This document shows positions 9,652 to 21,403 of a stretch of 35,857 nucleotides of DNA, in pieces. Under the pieces are notes generated by a model. It did not search any database, was not told the DNA's origin, and saw only the letters and a program-made list of their open reading frames with translations. This DNA is from Cellvibrionaceae bacterium (GTDB taxonomy: Bacteria; Pseudomonadota; Gammaproteobacteria; Pseudomonadales; Cellvibrionaceae), in assembly GCA_030597965.1 (NCBI GenBank), contig JAUVQU010000002.1:1-35857 (forward strand), given 5' to 3'. The position numbers and the translations under genes were made by a program. Position 1 is the first letter of the stretch. Each line of letters starts with the position of its first letter.

Positions 9652-10668
9652 GTGTCTGAGACCAATTCACCTGATCCAAAAACGTTCCAGGGACTCATTT
9701 TAGCTCTGCAACAATACTGGGCACGCCAAGGCTGCGTGATATTGCAACCACTCGATATGGAAGTAGGCGCAGGGACTTTTCACCCAGCCACTTTCCTGCG
9801 TGCGATCGGCCCAGAAACCTGGAACAGTGCTTATGTACAGCCCTGCCGCCGCCCAACCGATGGCCGCTACGGTGAGAACCCTAATCGCTTGCAGCACTAC
9901 TACCAGTTCCAGGTAGTCATGAAGCCATCGCCAATTAATATTCAGGAATTGTATCTTGAATCATTGCGCGAGCTTGGTATCGATACCAACGTTCATGACA
10001 TTCGTTTCGTAGAAGACAACTGGGAATCGCCAACTCTGGGCGCCTGGGGTCTGGGTTGGGAAGTTTGGCTCAACGGCATGGAGGTAACCCAGTTCACCTA
10101 CTTCCAGCAGGTCGGCGGCCTTGAGTGTTTCCCTGTTACCGGCGAAATCACCTACGGCGTCGAACGTATCGCTATGTACATACAGGGCGTCGACTCCATT
10201 TACGATTTGGTTTGGACCGTTGGCCCCGACGGCAGCAAAGTGACTTACGGAGACGTTTTCCATCAAAACGAAGTGGAAATGTCCCACTACAACTTTGAAG
10301 AAGCAGATGTCGATTTCTTATTCCAGACCTTTGATACCTGCGAGCGAGAATCTGCCCGTTTAATAGAAAAAAGCCTGCCGCTGCCCGCCTACGAAATGGT
10401 AATGAAAGCCTCCCACGCGTTTAACCTGTTAGACGCGCGCCATGCGATTTCTGTAACCGAACGTCAGCGCTTCATTTTGCGCGTCCGCACGTTAGCCCGT
10501 GCTGTAGCCCAGTCGTATTTTGATGCACGTAGAAAGCTGGACTTCCCGCTGGCTGAAAACAGCGTAAAACAACAAGTACTGCAACAGCTGGCTGAACTTG
10601 AAAAAGCTGAGGCCAAAAAAGCAGCAAAGGCCGCCGCCAAAGCGGCTAAAAAGGGAGGAGCTCGATAA
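9652..10668 (+). CDS. glyQ: Glycine--tRNA ligase alpha subunit
   Basis: Catalytic subunit of the tetrameric (alpha2beta2) bacterial glycyl-tRNA synthetase. The sequence is strongly conserved throughout ([46 protein letters not shown], the class II core). I start it at GTG 9652, which follows GGAGG at 9636-9640; an in-frame TTG at 9631 lacks a ribosome site. This gives 338 residues, longer than the roughly 300-315 usual for the family. The excess is a C-terminal Ala/Lys-rich tail ([17 protein letters not shown]). The last codons of that tail contain GGGAGGAG, the ribosome site for glyS, which overlaps by one base. Confidence 0.97.
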   Translation: MSETNSPDPKTFQGLILALQQYWARQGCVILQPLDMEVGAGTFHPATFLRAIGPETWNSAYVQPCRRPTDGRYGENPNRLQHYYQFQVVMKPSPINIQELYLESLRELGIDTNVHDIRFVEDNWESPTLGAWGLGWEVWLNGMEVTQFTYFQQVGGLECFPVTGEITYGVERIAMYIQGVDSIYDLVWTVGPDGSKVTYGDVFHQNEVEMSHYNFEEADVDFLFQTFDTCERESARLIEKSLPLPAYEMVMKASHAFNLLDARHAISVTERQRFILRVRTLARAVAQSYFDARRKLDFPLAENSVKQQVLQQLAELEKAEAKKAAKAAAKAAKKGGAR

Positions 10669-12749
10669 TGTCTGCTGATTTTCTTGTAGAACTGGGCACC
10701 GAAGAACTACCACCCACTCAACTTAAAACCTTAATGGAAGCATTTCATCAAGGCATTGAGCGTGGATTAAAGGAGCTCGAGTTATCCTACGACTCACTAG
10801 ACGCCTACGCCTCACCACGCCGTTTGGCCGTTGTCGCTAAGCAGCTCGCCAGTCAAACCCCGACCAAAGAAGTCACCGTTTGGGGGCCGCCGGCAAAGGT
10901 CGCATTTGATGCCGATGGCAATCCAACCAAAGCTGCAGAAGCCTTTGCCAAGAAAAACAACGTAGCCCTTGGGGATTTGCAAACCGCCAACGATGGCAAG
11001 GTCGACAAGCTCATGGCTTCCGTTAAAAGCGGTGGCGATTCCACTGTAGAAAAACTGGCCGCCATTGTTGAAGCTTCGATCAACTCCCTGCCTATTGCCA
11101 AGCGCATGCGCTGGGGCGCAAGCCGAACCGAATTCATTCGTCCTGCCCACTGGCTGGTGATGTTATTCGGCAATGATGTGATTGATGCCAACATCCTAAG
11201 TGTTACGTCTGGCCGCACGACTCGCGGACACCGCTTCCACTGTAACCAGGAACTCAGTATTGATAACGCCGACGACTATTTAGCGAAGCTGCCAACCACC
11301 GGTTACGTGCAAGTAGATTACGCCGCTCGACAGACAAGTATTCGAACGCAGGTTGAAGCCGAAGCGGCTAACGTAGGTGGTGTTGCGGTTATCGACCAAG
11401 CTCTTCTTGATGAAGTCACCGGTTTGGTTGAATGGCCAGTAGCCCTGACCGGACGCTTCGAAGACCGTTTCCTGGCGGTACCCGCAGAAGCCCTGATCTA
11501 CTCAATGAAAGAGCACCAGAAGTATTTTCCTGTGGTCGATGCAGATGGCAAATTAATGCCGCACTTTATTACTCTCGCCAATATTGAGAGTAAAGATCCA
11601 GCCCAGGTGATTGACGGCAATGAGCGCGTGATTCGCCCACGCCTTTCCGACGCCGCCTTCTTCTTTGAAACCGACAAAAAGAGCAACTTGGGTGAATTCC
11701 GTGAGCGCTTAAAACCCATAGTCTTCCAGGCGCAGTTAGGTTCTATCTTTGATAAAACTGAGCGTATTAAAACGCTGGCTGGCCACATTGCCGCACAAAT
11801 TGGTGCCGACCAGACCAAAGCCGAACGCGCTGCGGAACTGTGCAAGTCTGACCTCGTCACTAATATGGTGGGTGAATTTGATAAGATGCAAGGTATCGCC
11901 GGCTATTACTACGCTCTTAACGACGGCGAAGATGAAGAAGTGGCCATTGCACTTAACGAGCAATACCTGCCTAAATTCTCCGGTGATAAATTACCCACCA
12001 CCACCACCGGTACCATTGTCGCGCTGGCTGATCGCTTGGATACCTTAACCGGGATTTTCGGTATCGGCCAAAAACCTACCGGCTCCAAAGATCCGTTCGG
12101 TCTGCGCCGCTCCAGCCTTGCCGCACTGCGCCTGTTAGTGGGAAAAAAGTTAAGCCTTGATCTGCGTGATCTGCTGTCTGTTGCTGCCAATGGCCACGCT
12201 GCAAACATTAGCGATGTTGATGGCACAATAGCTACCACCTTCACCTATATGATTGACCGCTTCCGCTCCTGGTATGAAGAAGAAAATATTTCTGCTGAAG
12301 TTTTCCTCGCGGTGAATGCCAAGAATTTAAGTGAGCCACTGGATATCAACAATCGTGTTCACGCGGTTAACGCTTTCAACCAGTTACCCGAGGCGCAAGC
12401 CTTGGCCGCTGCGAACAAGCGAGTGTCCAATATTCTGGCCAAACTGAATGGTGAAAGTTCTACCGAGCTAAACCCTGACTTATTTGAGCTGGATGCAGAA
12501 AAAGCGCTGGCCAGTGCCGTTGCCCAAAAAGCCGAACTGGTTGCGCCGCTCTTCTCAAACCGTCAGTACACGGAAGCCCTGGCAGAATTGGCGGACCTTA
12601 GGGCCTCCGTCGATACCTTCTTTGATGATGTCATGGTCATGACCGACGACTTAGCGCTGCGTAACAATCGTATTGCCTTGCTGAATCAGCTGCGCAATCT
12701 GTTCCTTGAGGTAGCCGACATTTCATTGCTTGTCCCTACGAAGAGCTAA
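10668..12749 (+). CDS. glyS: Glycine--tRNA ligase beta subunit
   Basis: Beta subunit of glycyl-tRNA synthetase; it recognises tRNA-Gly and is required for activity with the alpha subunit. The 693 residues match the family length. The N-terminus [15 protein letters not shown] is diagnostic, the middle region carries the conserved segments (YSMKEHQKYFPV, LSDAAFFFETD), and the C-terminus is a helical DALR-like anticodon-binding domain. Its ATG shares a base with the glyQ stop (TAATG), with a strong ribosome site inside glyQ, so the two subunits are translationally coupled. gmhB follows after 12 bp. Confidence 0.98.
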   Translation: MSADFLVELGTEELPPTQLKTLMEAFHQGIERGLKELELSYDSLDAYASPRRLAVVAKQLASQTPTKEVTVWGPPAKVAFDADGNPTKAAEAFAKKNNVALGDLQTANDGKVDKLMASVKSGGDSTVEKLAAIVEASINSLPIAKRMRWGASRTEFIRPAHWLVMLFGNDVIDANILSVTSGRTTRGHRFHCNQELSIDNADDYLAKLPTTGYVQVDYAARQTSIRTQVEAEAANVGGVAVIDQALLDEVTGLVEWPVALTGRFEDRFLAVPAEALIYSMKEHQKYFPVVDADGKLMPHFITLANIESKDPAQVIDGNERVIRPRLSDAAFFFETDKKSNLGEFRERLKPIVFQAQLGSIFDKTERIKTLAGHIAAQIGADQTKAERAAELCKSDLVTNMVGEFDKMQGIAGYYYALNDGEDEEVAIALNEQYLPKFSGDKLPTTTTGTIVALADRLDTLTGIFGIGQKPTGSKDPFGLRRSSLAALRLLVGKKLSLDLRDLLSVAANGHAANISDVDGTIATTFTYMIDRFRSWYEEENISAEVFLAVNAKNLSEPLDINNRVHAVNAFNQLPEAQALAAANKRVSNILAKLNGESSTELNPDLFELDAEKALASAVAQKAELVAPLFSNRQYTEALAELADLRASVDTFFDDVMVMTDDLALRNNRIALLNQLRNLFLEVADISLLVPTKS

Positions 12750-12761
12750 AGGCGAAACCCT

Positions 12762-13343
12762 ATGAAGCTGGTAATTCTAGATCGTGATGGTGTCATTAAT
12801 CAGGACTCGGATGAGTATGTTAAATCTGCCGATGAGTTCCTGTTGATCAACGGTAGCGCCGAAGCGATTGCTCACTTACATAAAAACGGCTTTACCGTAA
12901 TAGTGGCAACCAATCAGTCGGGTTTAGCTCGAGGCTACTTTGAGCTGGATGACCTCGAAGCCATGCACAGTAAATTAACCGTCGCGGTTGAAGCCGCTGG
13001 TGGTGAGCTTGCCGGTATTTTTTATTGTCCTCACGGCCCCGACGATGGCTGTTATTGTCGCAAACCAGAATCCGGGTTGATTGAGGCTATTGAGGCTGAA
13101 TTTGAAGTTTCTGCCGCCGGCGCGCCATTGGTCGGTGACAGCATCCGTGATTTACAGGCGGGCCTAGCCAAAGGCTGTGAACCTATCTTAGTGAAAACCG
13201 GTAAAGGCCAGCGCTCTTTAGAAAAACTACAAAGTGACGGTGGCACTGCAGAAACAGGCATATCTTTAGAAACTCTGCCATGCTTTGATAACTTAAGTAC
13301 CGCGGCCGATTACATTATCGAGCACTACAGCGAAAACGAATAA
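12762..13343 (+). CDS. gmhB: D-glycero-beta-D-manno-heptose-1,7-bisphosphate 7-phosphatase
   Basis: HAD-family phosphatase that removes the 7-phosphate in ADP-heptose synthesis for the LPS inner core. The 193-residue length is typical. The nucleophile motif LDRDGVIN places Asp7 and Asp9 as expected. Motif II is ATNQSG (49-54), and Lys101 in CRKPESG and VGDSIRD (124-130) complete the active site. A structural zinc loop is present with Cys89, His91, Cys97 and Cys99, in a shorter form than that of E. coli. It lies between glyS and plsC, as in pseudomonads. A histidinol-phosphatase-type function is less likely given the zinc loop and context. Confidence 0.93.
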   Translation: MKLVILDRDGVINQDSDEYVKSADEFLLINGSAEAIAHLHKNGFTVIVATNQSGLARGYFELDDLEAMHSKLTVAVEAAGGELAGIFYCPHGPDDGCYCRKPESGLIEAIEAEFEVSAAGAPLVGDSIRDLQAGLAKGCEPILVKTGKGQRSLEKLQSDGGTAETGISLETLPCFDNLSTAADYIIEHYSENE

Positions 13344-13373
13344 TCACTCACTGCTTATAAGACAAACAAAATC

Positions 13374-14099
13374 ATGATGAACGCCATACAAACTCTGCGC
13401 GCTTTTTTGTTTTACCTCATCACACTGCCACTGGCGCTCATTTTTGGCGCCTTGGGCGTATTGCTTTTCTTTATTCCCTATCGTCAGCGCTACTCCATCG
13501 TTATGTTTTTCAATCAGTTCGCTATTTGGAATCTGCGCCTGTTCTGCGGCATTAAGTACAAGGTGACCGGCGATCAAAATCGCCCGGATGTTCCTTTTGT
13601 GGTAATGGCTAAACATCAGTCCACTTGGGAGACTTTTTTCCTACAGTTGCACTTCGCGCCGCTTTCAACGGTATTAAAAAAAGAGCTGCTACGTATCCCT
13701 GGGTTTGGATGGGGCTTGGCATTGCTCAAACCCATCGCTATTGACCGCAGTAACCCCCGTGCGGCGCTCAAAAAAGTAAAAGGTGATGGCATTAAGCGTC
13801 TCGGTGAGGGCAATAATGTACTAATTTTTCCAGAAGGTACTCGTACCAAAGCCGGTGAAGTGGGAACCTACGCTCGCAGCGGAGCCGATATTGCCATCAA
13901 CGCCAATGCACCAGTCATTGCCGTAGCGCACAACGCCGGGGTTTACTGGCCCAGTACAGGACTTGCCAAGCATCCGGGCACCATTGAGATTTCCATCAGT
14001 GATCCAATCTACGCTGAAGGCAGAAACAGTCGAGAACTCACCGCCTATGTAAAGGATTGGATTGAAGGTGAGATTGAGAAGATGGCAAAAGAACCGTAA
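13374..14099 (+). CDS. plsC: 1-acyl-sn-glycerol-3-phosphate acyltransferase
   Basis: Converts lysophosphatidic acid to phosphatidic acid at the inner membrane. The 241 residues include a hydrophobic N-terminal segment (about 8-36), the catalytic HX4E motif (His81 to Glu86 in KHQSTWE) and the glycerol-phosphate-binding motif FPEGTR (152-157). Two adjacent ATG codons (13374 and 13377) are possible starts; no strong ribosome site distinguishes them. A close homologue at this locus in Pseudomonas has been called lptA. It is last in the glyQ-glyS-gmhB-plsC run and is followed by a long non-coding gap. Confidence 0.93.
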   Translation: MMNAIQTLRAFLFYLITLPLALIFGALGVLLFFIPYRQRYSIVMFFNQFAIWNLRLFCGIKYKVTGDQNRPDVPFVVMAKHQSTWETFFLQLHFAPLSTVLKKELLRIPGFGWGLALLKPIAIDRSNPRAALKKVKGDGIKRLGEGNNVLIFPEGTRTKAGEVGTYARSGADIAINANAPVIAVAHNAGVYWPSTGLAKHPGTIEISISDPIYAEGRNSRELTAYVKDWIEGEIEKMAKEP

Positions 14100-14495
14100 G
14101 TAATTACTCACTTACTTTTTGTGGCGTGGTTTATATGGTTTCCAGCCCTCCTTTTTGAGTAAAAAGACCAGCTCGCCCACTGCTGCCTCACAAATAATTG
14201 CCAATTTTGCTTCATTGGCTGTTATTACTGATGTTTGTGTATTGGCAGTTCATACAAGACATGAAACCCAAATATTTCAGCGTCGTCATTGCACCAAGTC
14301 TCGTGCCAAGCCTTTATTTATGTCTATCCAGACCTGTGTCGTCGCAGAGACCAGAGACCCTGTTCAACTGTTGGCTTTAGTGTTTTGCTCTAACTCACTA
14401 GCCACATAGCCACGTGAACGTTAGACCGCAGGCGCTATCACCACATCAGAAATTACACTCCTTTTAATCTAGCCCCTATCTAGCCCCCAATAACG
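14100..14495. other. Gene-poor gap between plsC and gyrB
   Basis: About 400 bp before the shared terminator. An open frame (14119-14409) lacks a ribosome site and any family resemblance I recognise. At its end lies an imperfect inverted repeat, CTCTAAC (14388-14394) with GTTAGAC (14420-14426), flanking TCAC/GTGA, vaguely like integron attC ends. Otherwise I see nothing. Confidence 0.5.
14388..14426. repeat. attC-like imperfect inverted repeat
   Basis: CTCTAAC-TCAC on the left pairs with GTGA-AC-GTTAGAC on the right, leaving two unpaired bases on one arm. GTTAGAC fits the integron GTTRRRY core. The 39-bp span is shorter than known attC sites and no integrase gene is present, so this may be chance. 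Confidence 0.25.
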
Positions 14496-14527
14496 ACAAA
14501 AGCCACCTTATGGGTGGCTTTTGTTTT
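14496..14527. terminator. Bidirectional terminator between plsC and gyrB
   Basis: A perfect 12-bp stem (ACAAAAGCCACC with GGTGGCTTTTGT) encloses a 5-nt loop at 14508-14512. It is followed by TTTTGTTTT on the plus strand and by CTTTTGT on the minus strand. It lies 24 bp past the gyrB stop and is well placed to end both convergent transcripts. Confidence 0.85.
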
Positions 14528-14550
14528 AAATCATTCTCTAATAAAAGAGA

Positions 14551-17034
<2,484 letters not shown>

Positions 17035-17086
17035 TTATTGTTCTATGAGCTTATATTTTTATTTATACGCGTTTCGTCACTTGTTT

Positions 17087-18214
17087 CTATACGGCAATGC
17101 TGGGCAATTCAACCTCTTTCACCGCACCATGTTCCACGTGAAACATCTTTGTACAATCTTGCGTCTTTAGCTTATCTGGCCATGCAGCAAGTAAAATTTC
17201 CTGATCTACACCAGTAACAAACACCTGGGCCTGCATATCACAGAGCCAACCGGCCAATGTCGCCCTGAAATGAGCATCGAGCTCGGCTGGTAAATCATCA
17301 ATCAAGTACACACACTGGCGGTCGGTTTGCTGGCTAAACACCAGGCCCTGTGCGATCAAGAGCGCACAAGCTACAATCTTTTGCTGTCCTCTCGACAAAG
17401 TGTCGGCAGCCAAGTGGCGCCCAACCATCACGCGAATATCAGCTCGCTGCGGGCCCTGCCGTGTATACCCAAGGTCAATATCGCGCTGCTGGTGCTCTGC
17501 CAATAAAGCCTCTAATGTTTGTTCCCTGTCCCACCCTCGGTGGTAATTGAGAGCAACATCCGACAATCCTTCCAAACCACCAACCAAGCCTCTGTAGGCT
17601 TCGCTTAACCGCTCAAACACCCTTGCCCTCATCTCATCTATGGAGTGGGCCAATCGTGCCAGCTCGGCATCCCAGGGAGCCAGCTGTAAAGGATCTATTT
17701 TATCACGTCGGAGCAAACTATTGCGGTGTTTTAAGCACTTTTGTATGCCTTTCCACACACTTAAAAAGGAAGGTTCCACGTGAAACACTAGCCAGTCTAA
17801 ATACTGTCGCCTCACCGATGGTGACCCGCCCAACAAATCAAAAGCGCTGCTGTCAATTGCCAGTACGGGAAGGTTTTCAGCCAACTCAATCGCGGACAAA
17901 ACATTGCGACCATCAATACGAATAATCCCATCACCACTGCGTTCACGCTGAACACCCACGGAAACTTGTCCAGCAACATCCGAAACAGACTCCACCTTAC
18001 CGAACACAGTAAAAGATGGCTGGTCATACTGGATCATGGTTTTATGTTTTCGTGAGCGGAAAGATCGACCCAAAGAGAGGATGTTTATGGCCTCAAGCAA
18101 ACTGGTTTTACCGCTGCCATTAGCGCCATAGATAATATTGAGCCGTGTGGCTGGCTCAATATCTATAGATTGAAGATTGCGGAGGTTTTGCACTGACAGA
18201 CATCTTAAAGACAT
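17087..18214 (-). CDS. recF: DNA replication and repair protein RecF
   Basis: SMC-like ATPase that helps load RecA at single-strand gaps. The 375 residues include Walker A GANGSGKTS (30-38), an ABC-type signature in LSRGQQK and a Walker B region ending in YLIDDLPAELD. The protein is slightly longer than E. coli RecF (357). The extra C-terminal end contains MFHVEH, which is encoded by a perfect parS site; a second near-perfect parS encodes FHVEP in the middle. The coding sequence therefore doubles as a ParB-binding region. It is 30 bp downstream of dnaN in the same direction. Confidence 0.97.
   Translation of the reverse strand: MSLRCLSVQNLRNLQSIDIEPATRLNIIYGANGSGKTSLLEAINILSLGRSFRSRKHKTMIQYDQPSFTVFGKVESVSDVAGQVSVGVQRERSGDGIIRIDGRNVLSAIELAENLPVLAIDSSAFDLLGGSPSVRRQYLDWLVFHVEPSFLSVWKGIQKCLKHRNSLLRRDKIDPLQLAPWDAELARLAHSIDEMRARVFERLSEAYRGLVGGLEGLSDVALNYHRGWDREQTLEALLAEHQQRDIDLGYTRQGPQRADIRVMVGRHLAADTLSRGQQKIVACALLIAQGLVFSQQTDRQCVYLIDDLPAELDAHFRATLAGWLCDMQAQVFVTGVDQEILLAAWPDKLKTQDCTKMFHVEHGAVKEVELPSIAV
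17130..17145. promoter_or_regulatory. parS: parS site 1 (perfect match)
   Basis: TGTTCCACGTGAAACA matches the 16-bp parS consensus known from Bacillus and other chromosomal ParABS systems at every base. It lies in the 3' end of recF, about 13.5 kb from parB, the expected binding protein encoded in this window. Confidence 0.9.
17772..17787. promoter_or_regulatory. parS: parS site 2 (15 of 16)
   Basis: GGTTCCACGTGAAACA differs from the parS 16-mer only at the first base. It is inside recF, 642 bp from parS site 1 and in the same orientation. Two close sites would nucleate ParB efficiently. Confidence 0.85.
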
Positions 18215-18244
18215 CGAAGAAAAATAACGCCAACCAATACGCCC

Positions 18245-19345
18245 TTACAGGCGCATCGGCATAACAACATAAACAGAGTCGCCACCATCTGGCTCCTCTA
18301 ACAGGGCGCTGCTATTTGAATCAGAAAGCGTCATCTTGATGTTCTCCGAAGTTAATACTCCACATACATCCTGCAGATAGCTGACGTTAAAGCCTATTTC
18401 CAGTGTTTCGTCACTATAGTTGATCGAAACCTGTTCTTCTGCTTCTTCCTGTTCGGGGTTGTTCGCAACAATTGTCAACTGACCTTCTGCAAAGGTCAGG
18501 CGCACACCGCGATACTTTTCATTCGACAAGATCGCAGTTCGACTAAAGGCTTGGCGCAGCTCGTCGCGATCACCTATCACCTCTTTATTGCCACCACGCG
18601 GTAATACTCTGTCGTAATCTGGGAACTTTCCATCCACCAGCTTAGAGGTGAATGTATATTCGTCGGTAGAAACACGAATGTGGTTGCCGCTTAAATTCAC
18701 GTCTACAGCGCCAACACCGTCAAGCAAGCGCGCCAACTCAACAACACCTTTACGCGGCAAGATAGCCTGCACCGTTTCTGCACTCGACACAGAGATAGGA
18801 CGAGTACACATAGCCAGGCGATGTCCGTCGGTAGCCACAGAGCGCAACTGCCCTTCTGTCACTTCCCACAACATACCGTTCAAGTAGTAGCGAACATCCT
18901 GCTGGGCCATTGCAAAACTGGTGCGGTCAATTAAGCGCTTGATATCCTGTTGCTCACAACTAAAGCGCAAATCGCCTTGGGCAGATTCCACATTAGGAAA
19001 GTCCGTGGCAGGCAAGGTAGAAAGGGTAAAGCGGCTGCGCCCAGATTTAACAATGACACGCTGATCACTCTCGATAAAATCAATCACCGCATCGTCCGGT
19101 AAAGACCGACAAATATCGACAAGCTTTTTAGCGGGAACTGTCAGCTCACCACTCTCGCCAGCCTGCTCAAGATGAACTCGCGCAACAATTTCTACTTCTA
19201 AGTCGGTGCCGGTTAAAGACAATTGATCACCGTCCAGTACAATCAATACGTTGGCTAAAACGGGAAGCGTCTGACGGCGTTCAACCACACCACCCACCAA
19301 CTGCAAAGGCTTTAACAAAGATTCACGTGATACACTGAATTTCAT
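18245..19345 (-). CDS. dnaN: DNA polymerase III beta sliding clamp
   Basis: Ring-shaped processivity factor that tethers DNA polymerase III to DNA. The 366-residue length is identical to the E. coli protein, and the three repeated clamp domains can be followed along it. The N-terminus MKFSVSRESLLKPLQLV and the C-terminus ending VYVVMPMRL are diagnostic; the C-terminal MPMRL forms part of the partner-binding pocket. It lies 47 bp downstream of dnaA and 30 bp upstream of recF, an arrangement normally co-transcribed. A degenerate parS-like 16-mer overlaps its 5' end. Confidence 0.99.
   Translation of the reverse strand: MKFSVSRESLLKPLQLVGGVVERRQTLPVLANVLIVLDGDQLSLTGTDLEVEIVARVHLEQAGESGELTVPAKKLVDICRSLPDDAVIDFIESDQRVIVKSGRSRFTLSTLPATDFPNVESAQGDLRFSCEQQDIKRLIDRTSFAMAQQDVRYYLNGMLWEVTEGQLRSVATDGHRLAMCTRPISVSSAETVQAILPRKGVVELARLLDGVGAVDVNLSGNHIRVSTDEYTFTSKLVDGKFPDYDRVLPRGGNKEVIGDRDELRQAFSRTAILSNEKYRGVRLTFAEGQLTIVANNPEQEEAEEQVSINYSDETLEIGFNVSYLQDVCGVLTSENIKMTLSDSNSSALLEEPDGGDSVYVVMPMRL
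19319..19334. promoter_or_regulatory. Degenerate parS-like sequence in dnaN
   Basis: AGATTCACGTGATACA keeps 12 of 16 parS bases, including the CACGTGA core. It is too degenerate to call a site with confidence but falls about 1.5 kb from the two good ones. Confidence 0.25.
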
Positions 19346-19392
19346 TTTATGGTCTCTTAGTCTTCTTAATTATTGTTGATATAAAATTATTT

Positions 19393-20979
19393 TTAACTGG
19401 TTAGAGAGCGCTTAAGATTTTTCCAGTCTTCTCTTAAATCCGAGTCTTCTTCCCGAAGAGACTTAATCTTGCGACACGCATGCAAAACCGTTGTGTGATC
19501 TCGTCCACCAAACGCTTCACCAATCTCTGGCAAACTGCGGGTGGTTAACTCTTTTGCCAGTGCCATCGCCATTTGTCGTGGTCGTGCGACTGAGCGACTA
19601 CGGCGCTTAGAGAGTAATTCACTGAGTTTTATTTTAAAGTATTCAGCAACCACCCGCTGAATATTATCTATGCTCACCTGCTTATCTTGCAGCGCCAACA
19701 AATCTTTTAAGGCTTCGCGTACCAACTGTACATCAATGTCACGAACAGTAAATTTCGCATAGGCAATAACACGCTTTAGCGCCCCTTCCAGCTCTCGCAC
19801 ATTCGATCGTATACGCTGAGCAATAAAGAAAGCTGCATCATGGGACAGGTCGATACGCGCCTGCTCCGCTTTTTTCATTAAGATGGCTACACGGGTTTCT
19901 AATTCCGGCGGCTCTACCGCTACCGTCAAACCCCAGCCAAAACGACTCTTTAGGCGCTCTTCTAAGCCATTAATTTCCTTCGGGTAACGATCACAAGTCA
20001 AAATGATCTGCTGTCCACCTTCCAGCAACGCATTAAAGGTGTGGAAAAACTCTTCCTGGGAGCGTTCTTTGCCCGCAAAAAATTGAATATCATCAATCAA
20101 CAAAGCATCCACTGAACGGTAATAACGCTTAAAATCGTTAATGGCGTTGAGCTGTAACGCTTTTACCATATCAGCAACAAAGCGCTCAGAATGTAGATAC
20201 ACCACCTTAGCGTTCGGGTTTTTCTTAACCAGAGCATTACCCACAGCGTGCATCAAATGGGTCTTACCCAAGCCAACGCCACCATATATAAAGAGTGGGT
20301 TATATGAACCGCCAGGGTTTTCGGCAACCTGCTGCGCCGCAGCCAAACCTAACTGATTAGATTTACCGCCTACAAAACTATTAAAATCAAAACTCTCATT
20401 AAGGTAGTTGCGGTGCTTAAGCCCACCTCGAACCTCAACGGTAGATGCACGCTCTTTCTTAGCACCCATCACAGAGGCTGGTACATGCAGCGCCTTACCG
20501 GCAGCAATAGTCTGCTGCTCATCGGGTGTCGCGGTAACAATTCTTGATGTTGTTGCACTGGTTATAGCCGATGTGGCACTAGCGCCATCCATAACCAACG
20601 CACCAGCCTCATCTAAAACAGGGCCATTACTATTCTGTTTTGTATGGCTGTTTTGAGCGGGTATTGCAGCTTGCAATTCAGAGTATTCAACTACAGGTGG
20701 CTGCTGCACAGTTCGACGCTGATAGCGTACAGGCTGTTGGGAGGTCACCTTCACTTCTACAGAAAGGCTGGTATCGGCGTTTTGCAACACCAATTCAGAG
20801 ATACGATCAAAAAATTTATCGTTGACCCAATCCATTACAAAGCGATTAGGCGCCTGCAGGGATAAGACTGACGTTACCGAATCATCGACCTTGAGGGGAC
20901 GAATCCAAGTATTAAATTGTTGGGCTGGTAGCTCATCACGCAAACTATCGACACACTTTTTCCAAACGGACGCTGGCAA
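19393..20979 (-). CDS. dnaA: Chromosomal replication initiator DnaA
   Basis: AAA+ protein that binds 9-mer DnaA boxes and melts the origin. The 528 residues contain domain I (about 1-80, [10 protein letters not shown] and the hydrophobic helicase-loading surface). A long Gln/Ala/Thr-rich linker domain II (about 82-190) follows. Domain III has Walker A GGVGLGKT (233-240) and Walker [10 protein letters not shown]. Domain IV has the DnaA-box-reading motif [14 protein letters not shown]. The excess over E. coli (467) lies in domain II. The start is TTG, preceded by GAGGG 7 bases upstream; no ATG fits the conserved N-terminus. It reads away from rpmH across a 526-bp gap with DnaA boxes, so autoregulation is likely. 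Confidence 0.98.
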   Translation of the reverse strand: MPASVWKKCVDSLRDELPAQQFNTWIRPLKVDDSVTSVLSLQAPNRFVMDWVNDKFFDRISELVLQNADTSLSVEVKVTSQQPVRYQRRTVQQPPVVEYSELQAAIPAQNSHTKQNSNGPVLDEAGALVMDGASATSAITSATTSRIVTATPDEQQTIAAGKALHVPASVMGAKKERASTVEVRGGLKHRNYLNESFDFNSFVGGKSNQLGLAAAQQVAENPGGSYNPLFIYGGVGLGKTHLMHAVGNALVKKNPNAKVVYLHSERFVADMVKALQLNAINDFKRYYRSVDALLIDDIQFFAGKERSQEEFFHTFNALLEGGQQIILTCDRYPKEINGLEERLKSRFGWGLTVAVEPPELETRVAILMKKAEQARIDLSHDAAFFIAQRIRSNVRELEGALKRVIAYAKFTVRDIDVQLVREALKDLLALQDKQVSIDNIQRVVAEYFKIKLSELLSKRRSRSVARPRQMAMALAKELTTRSLPEIGEAFGGRDHTTVLHACRKIKSLREEDSDLREDWKNLKRSLTS

Positions 20980-21246
20980 TGTTTTCCCTCACAAGGAGCT
21001 GATATCTTTAAAAGTAAAAATTATTTTTATTGAAACGATTATGCAAGCAGACCTGCCTGTAAGCCGCGTAATTTTATTATGTGAAGCCACAACAAATGTG
21101 TGAACAACTTCCGCTTAAAGATTATTTAATAAGTCGTCAAAAACAGGCTGTGTAAAACTTACTGCTTATTGTAATATCAGTGGATTAAGTTATCCACAAA
21201 AAACTTAATTGCATCGCACATTTTTATAAAAAACTAATAAAATCAA

Positions 21247-21280
21247 CAAGTTAAAATAAATCGCTGCTTATTTTAACTTG
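21247..21280. repeat. 13-bp perfect inverted repeat
   Basis: CAAGTTAAAATAA (21247-21259) and TTATTTTAACTTG (21268-21280) are perfect complements around an 8-nt loop. It is too AT-rich and lacks a U-tract for a good terminator. It lies between two DnaA boxes. Confidence 0.8.
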
Positions 21281-21403
21281 CATGAAAAGAAAAGAAAAAC
21301 TCCACTTTCTGCAGGCGTCTGTTGATAAGTCTGTGATTAAGTTGGATATAAGATGTGGATTTAACGTGGTTATAATTAATTTACATATAAAGAGGCAAAA
21401 GGA

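Noticed and set aside
14119-14409. Plus-strand open frame of 96 codons after plsC
   Set aside because: No ribosome site, no recognisable protein features; kept only as context for the attC-like repeat.
14405-14420. CACGTGAA core after plsC as a third parS site
   Set aside because: Only the central bases match (9 of 16); outer arms are absent.
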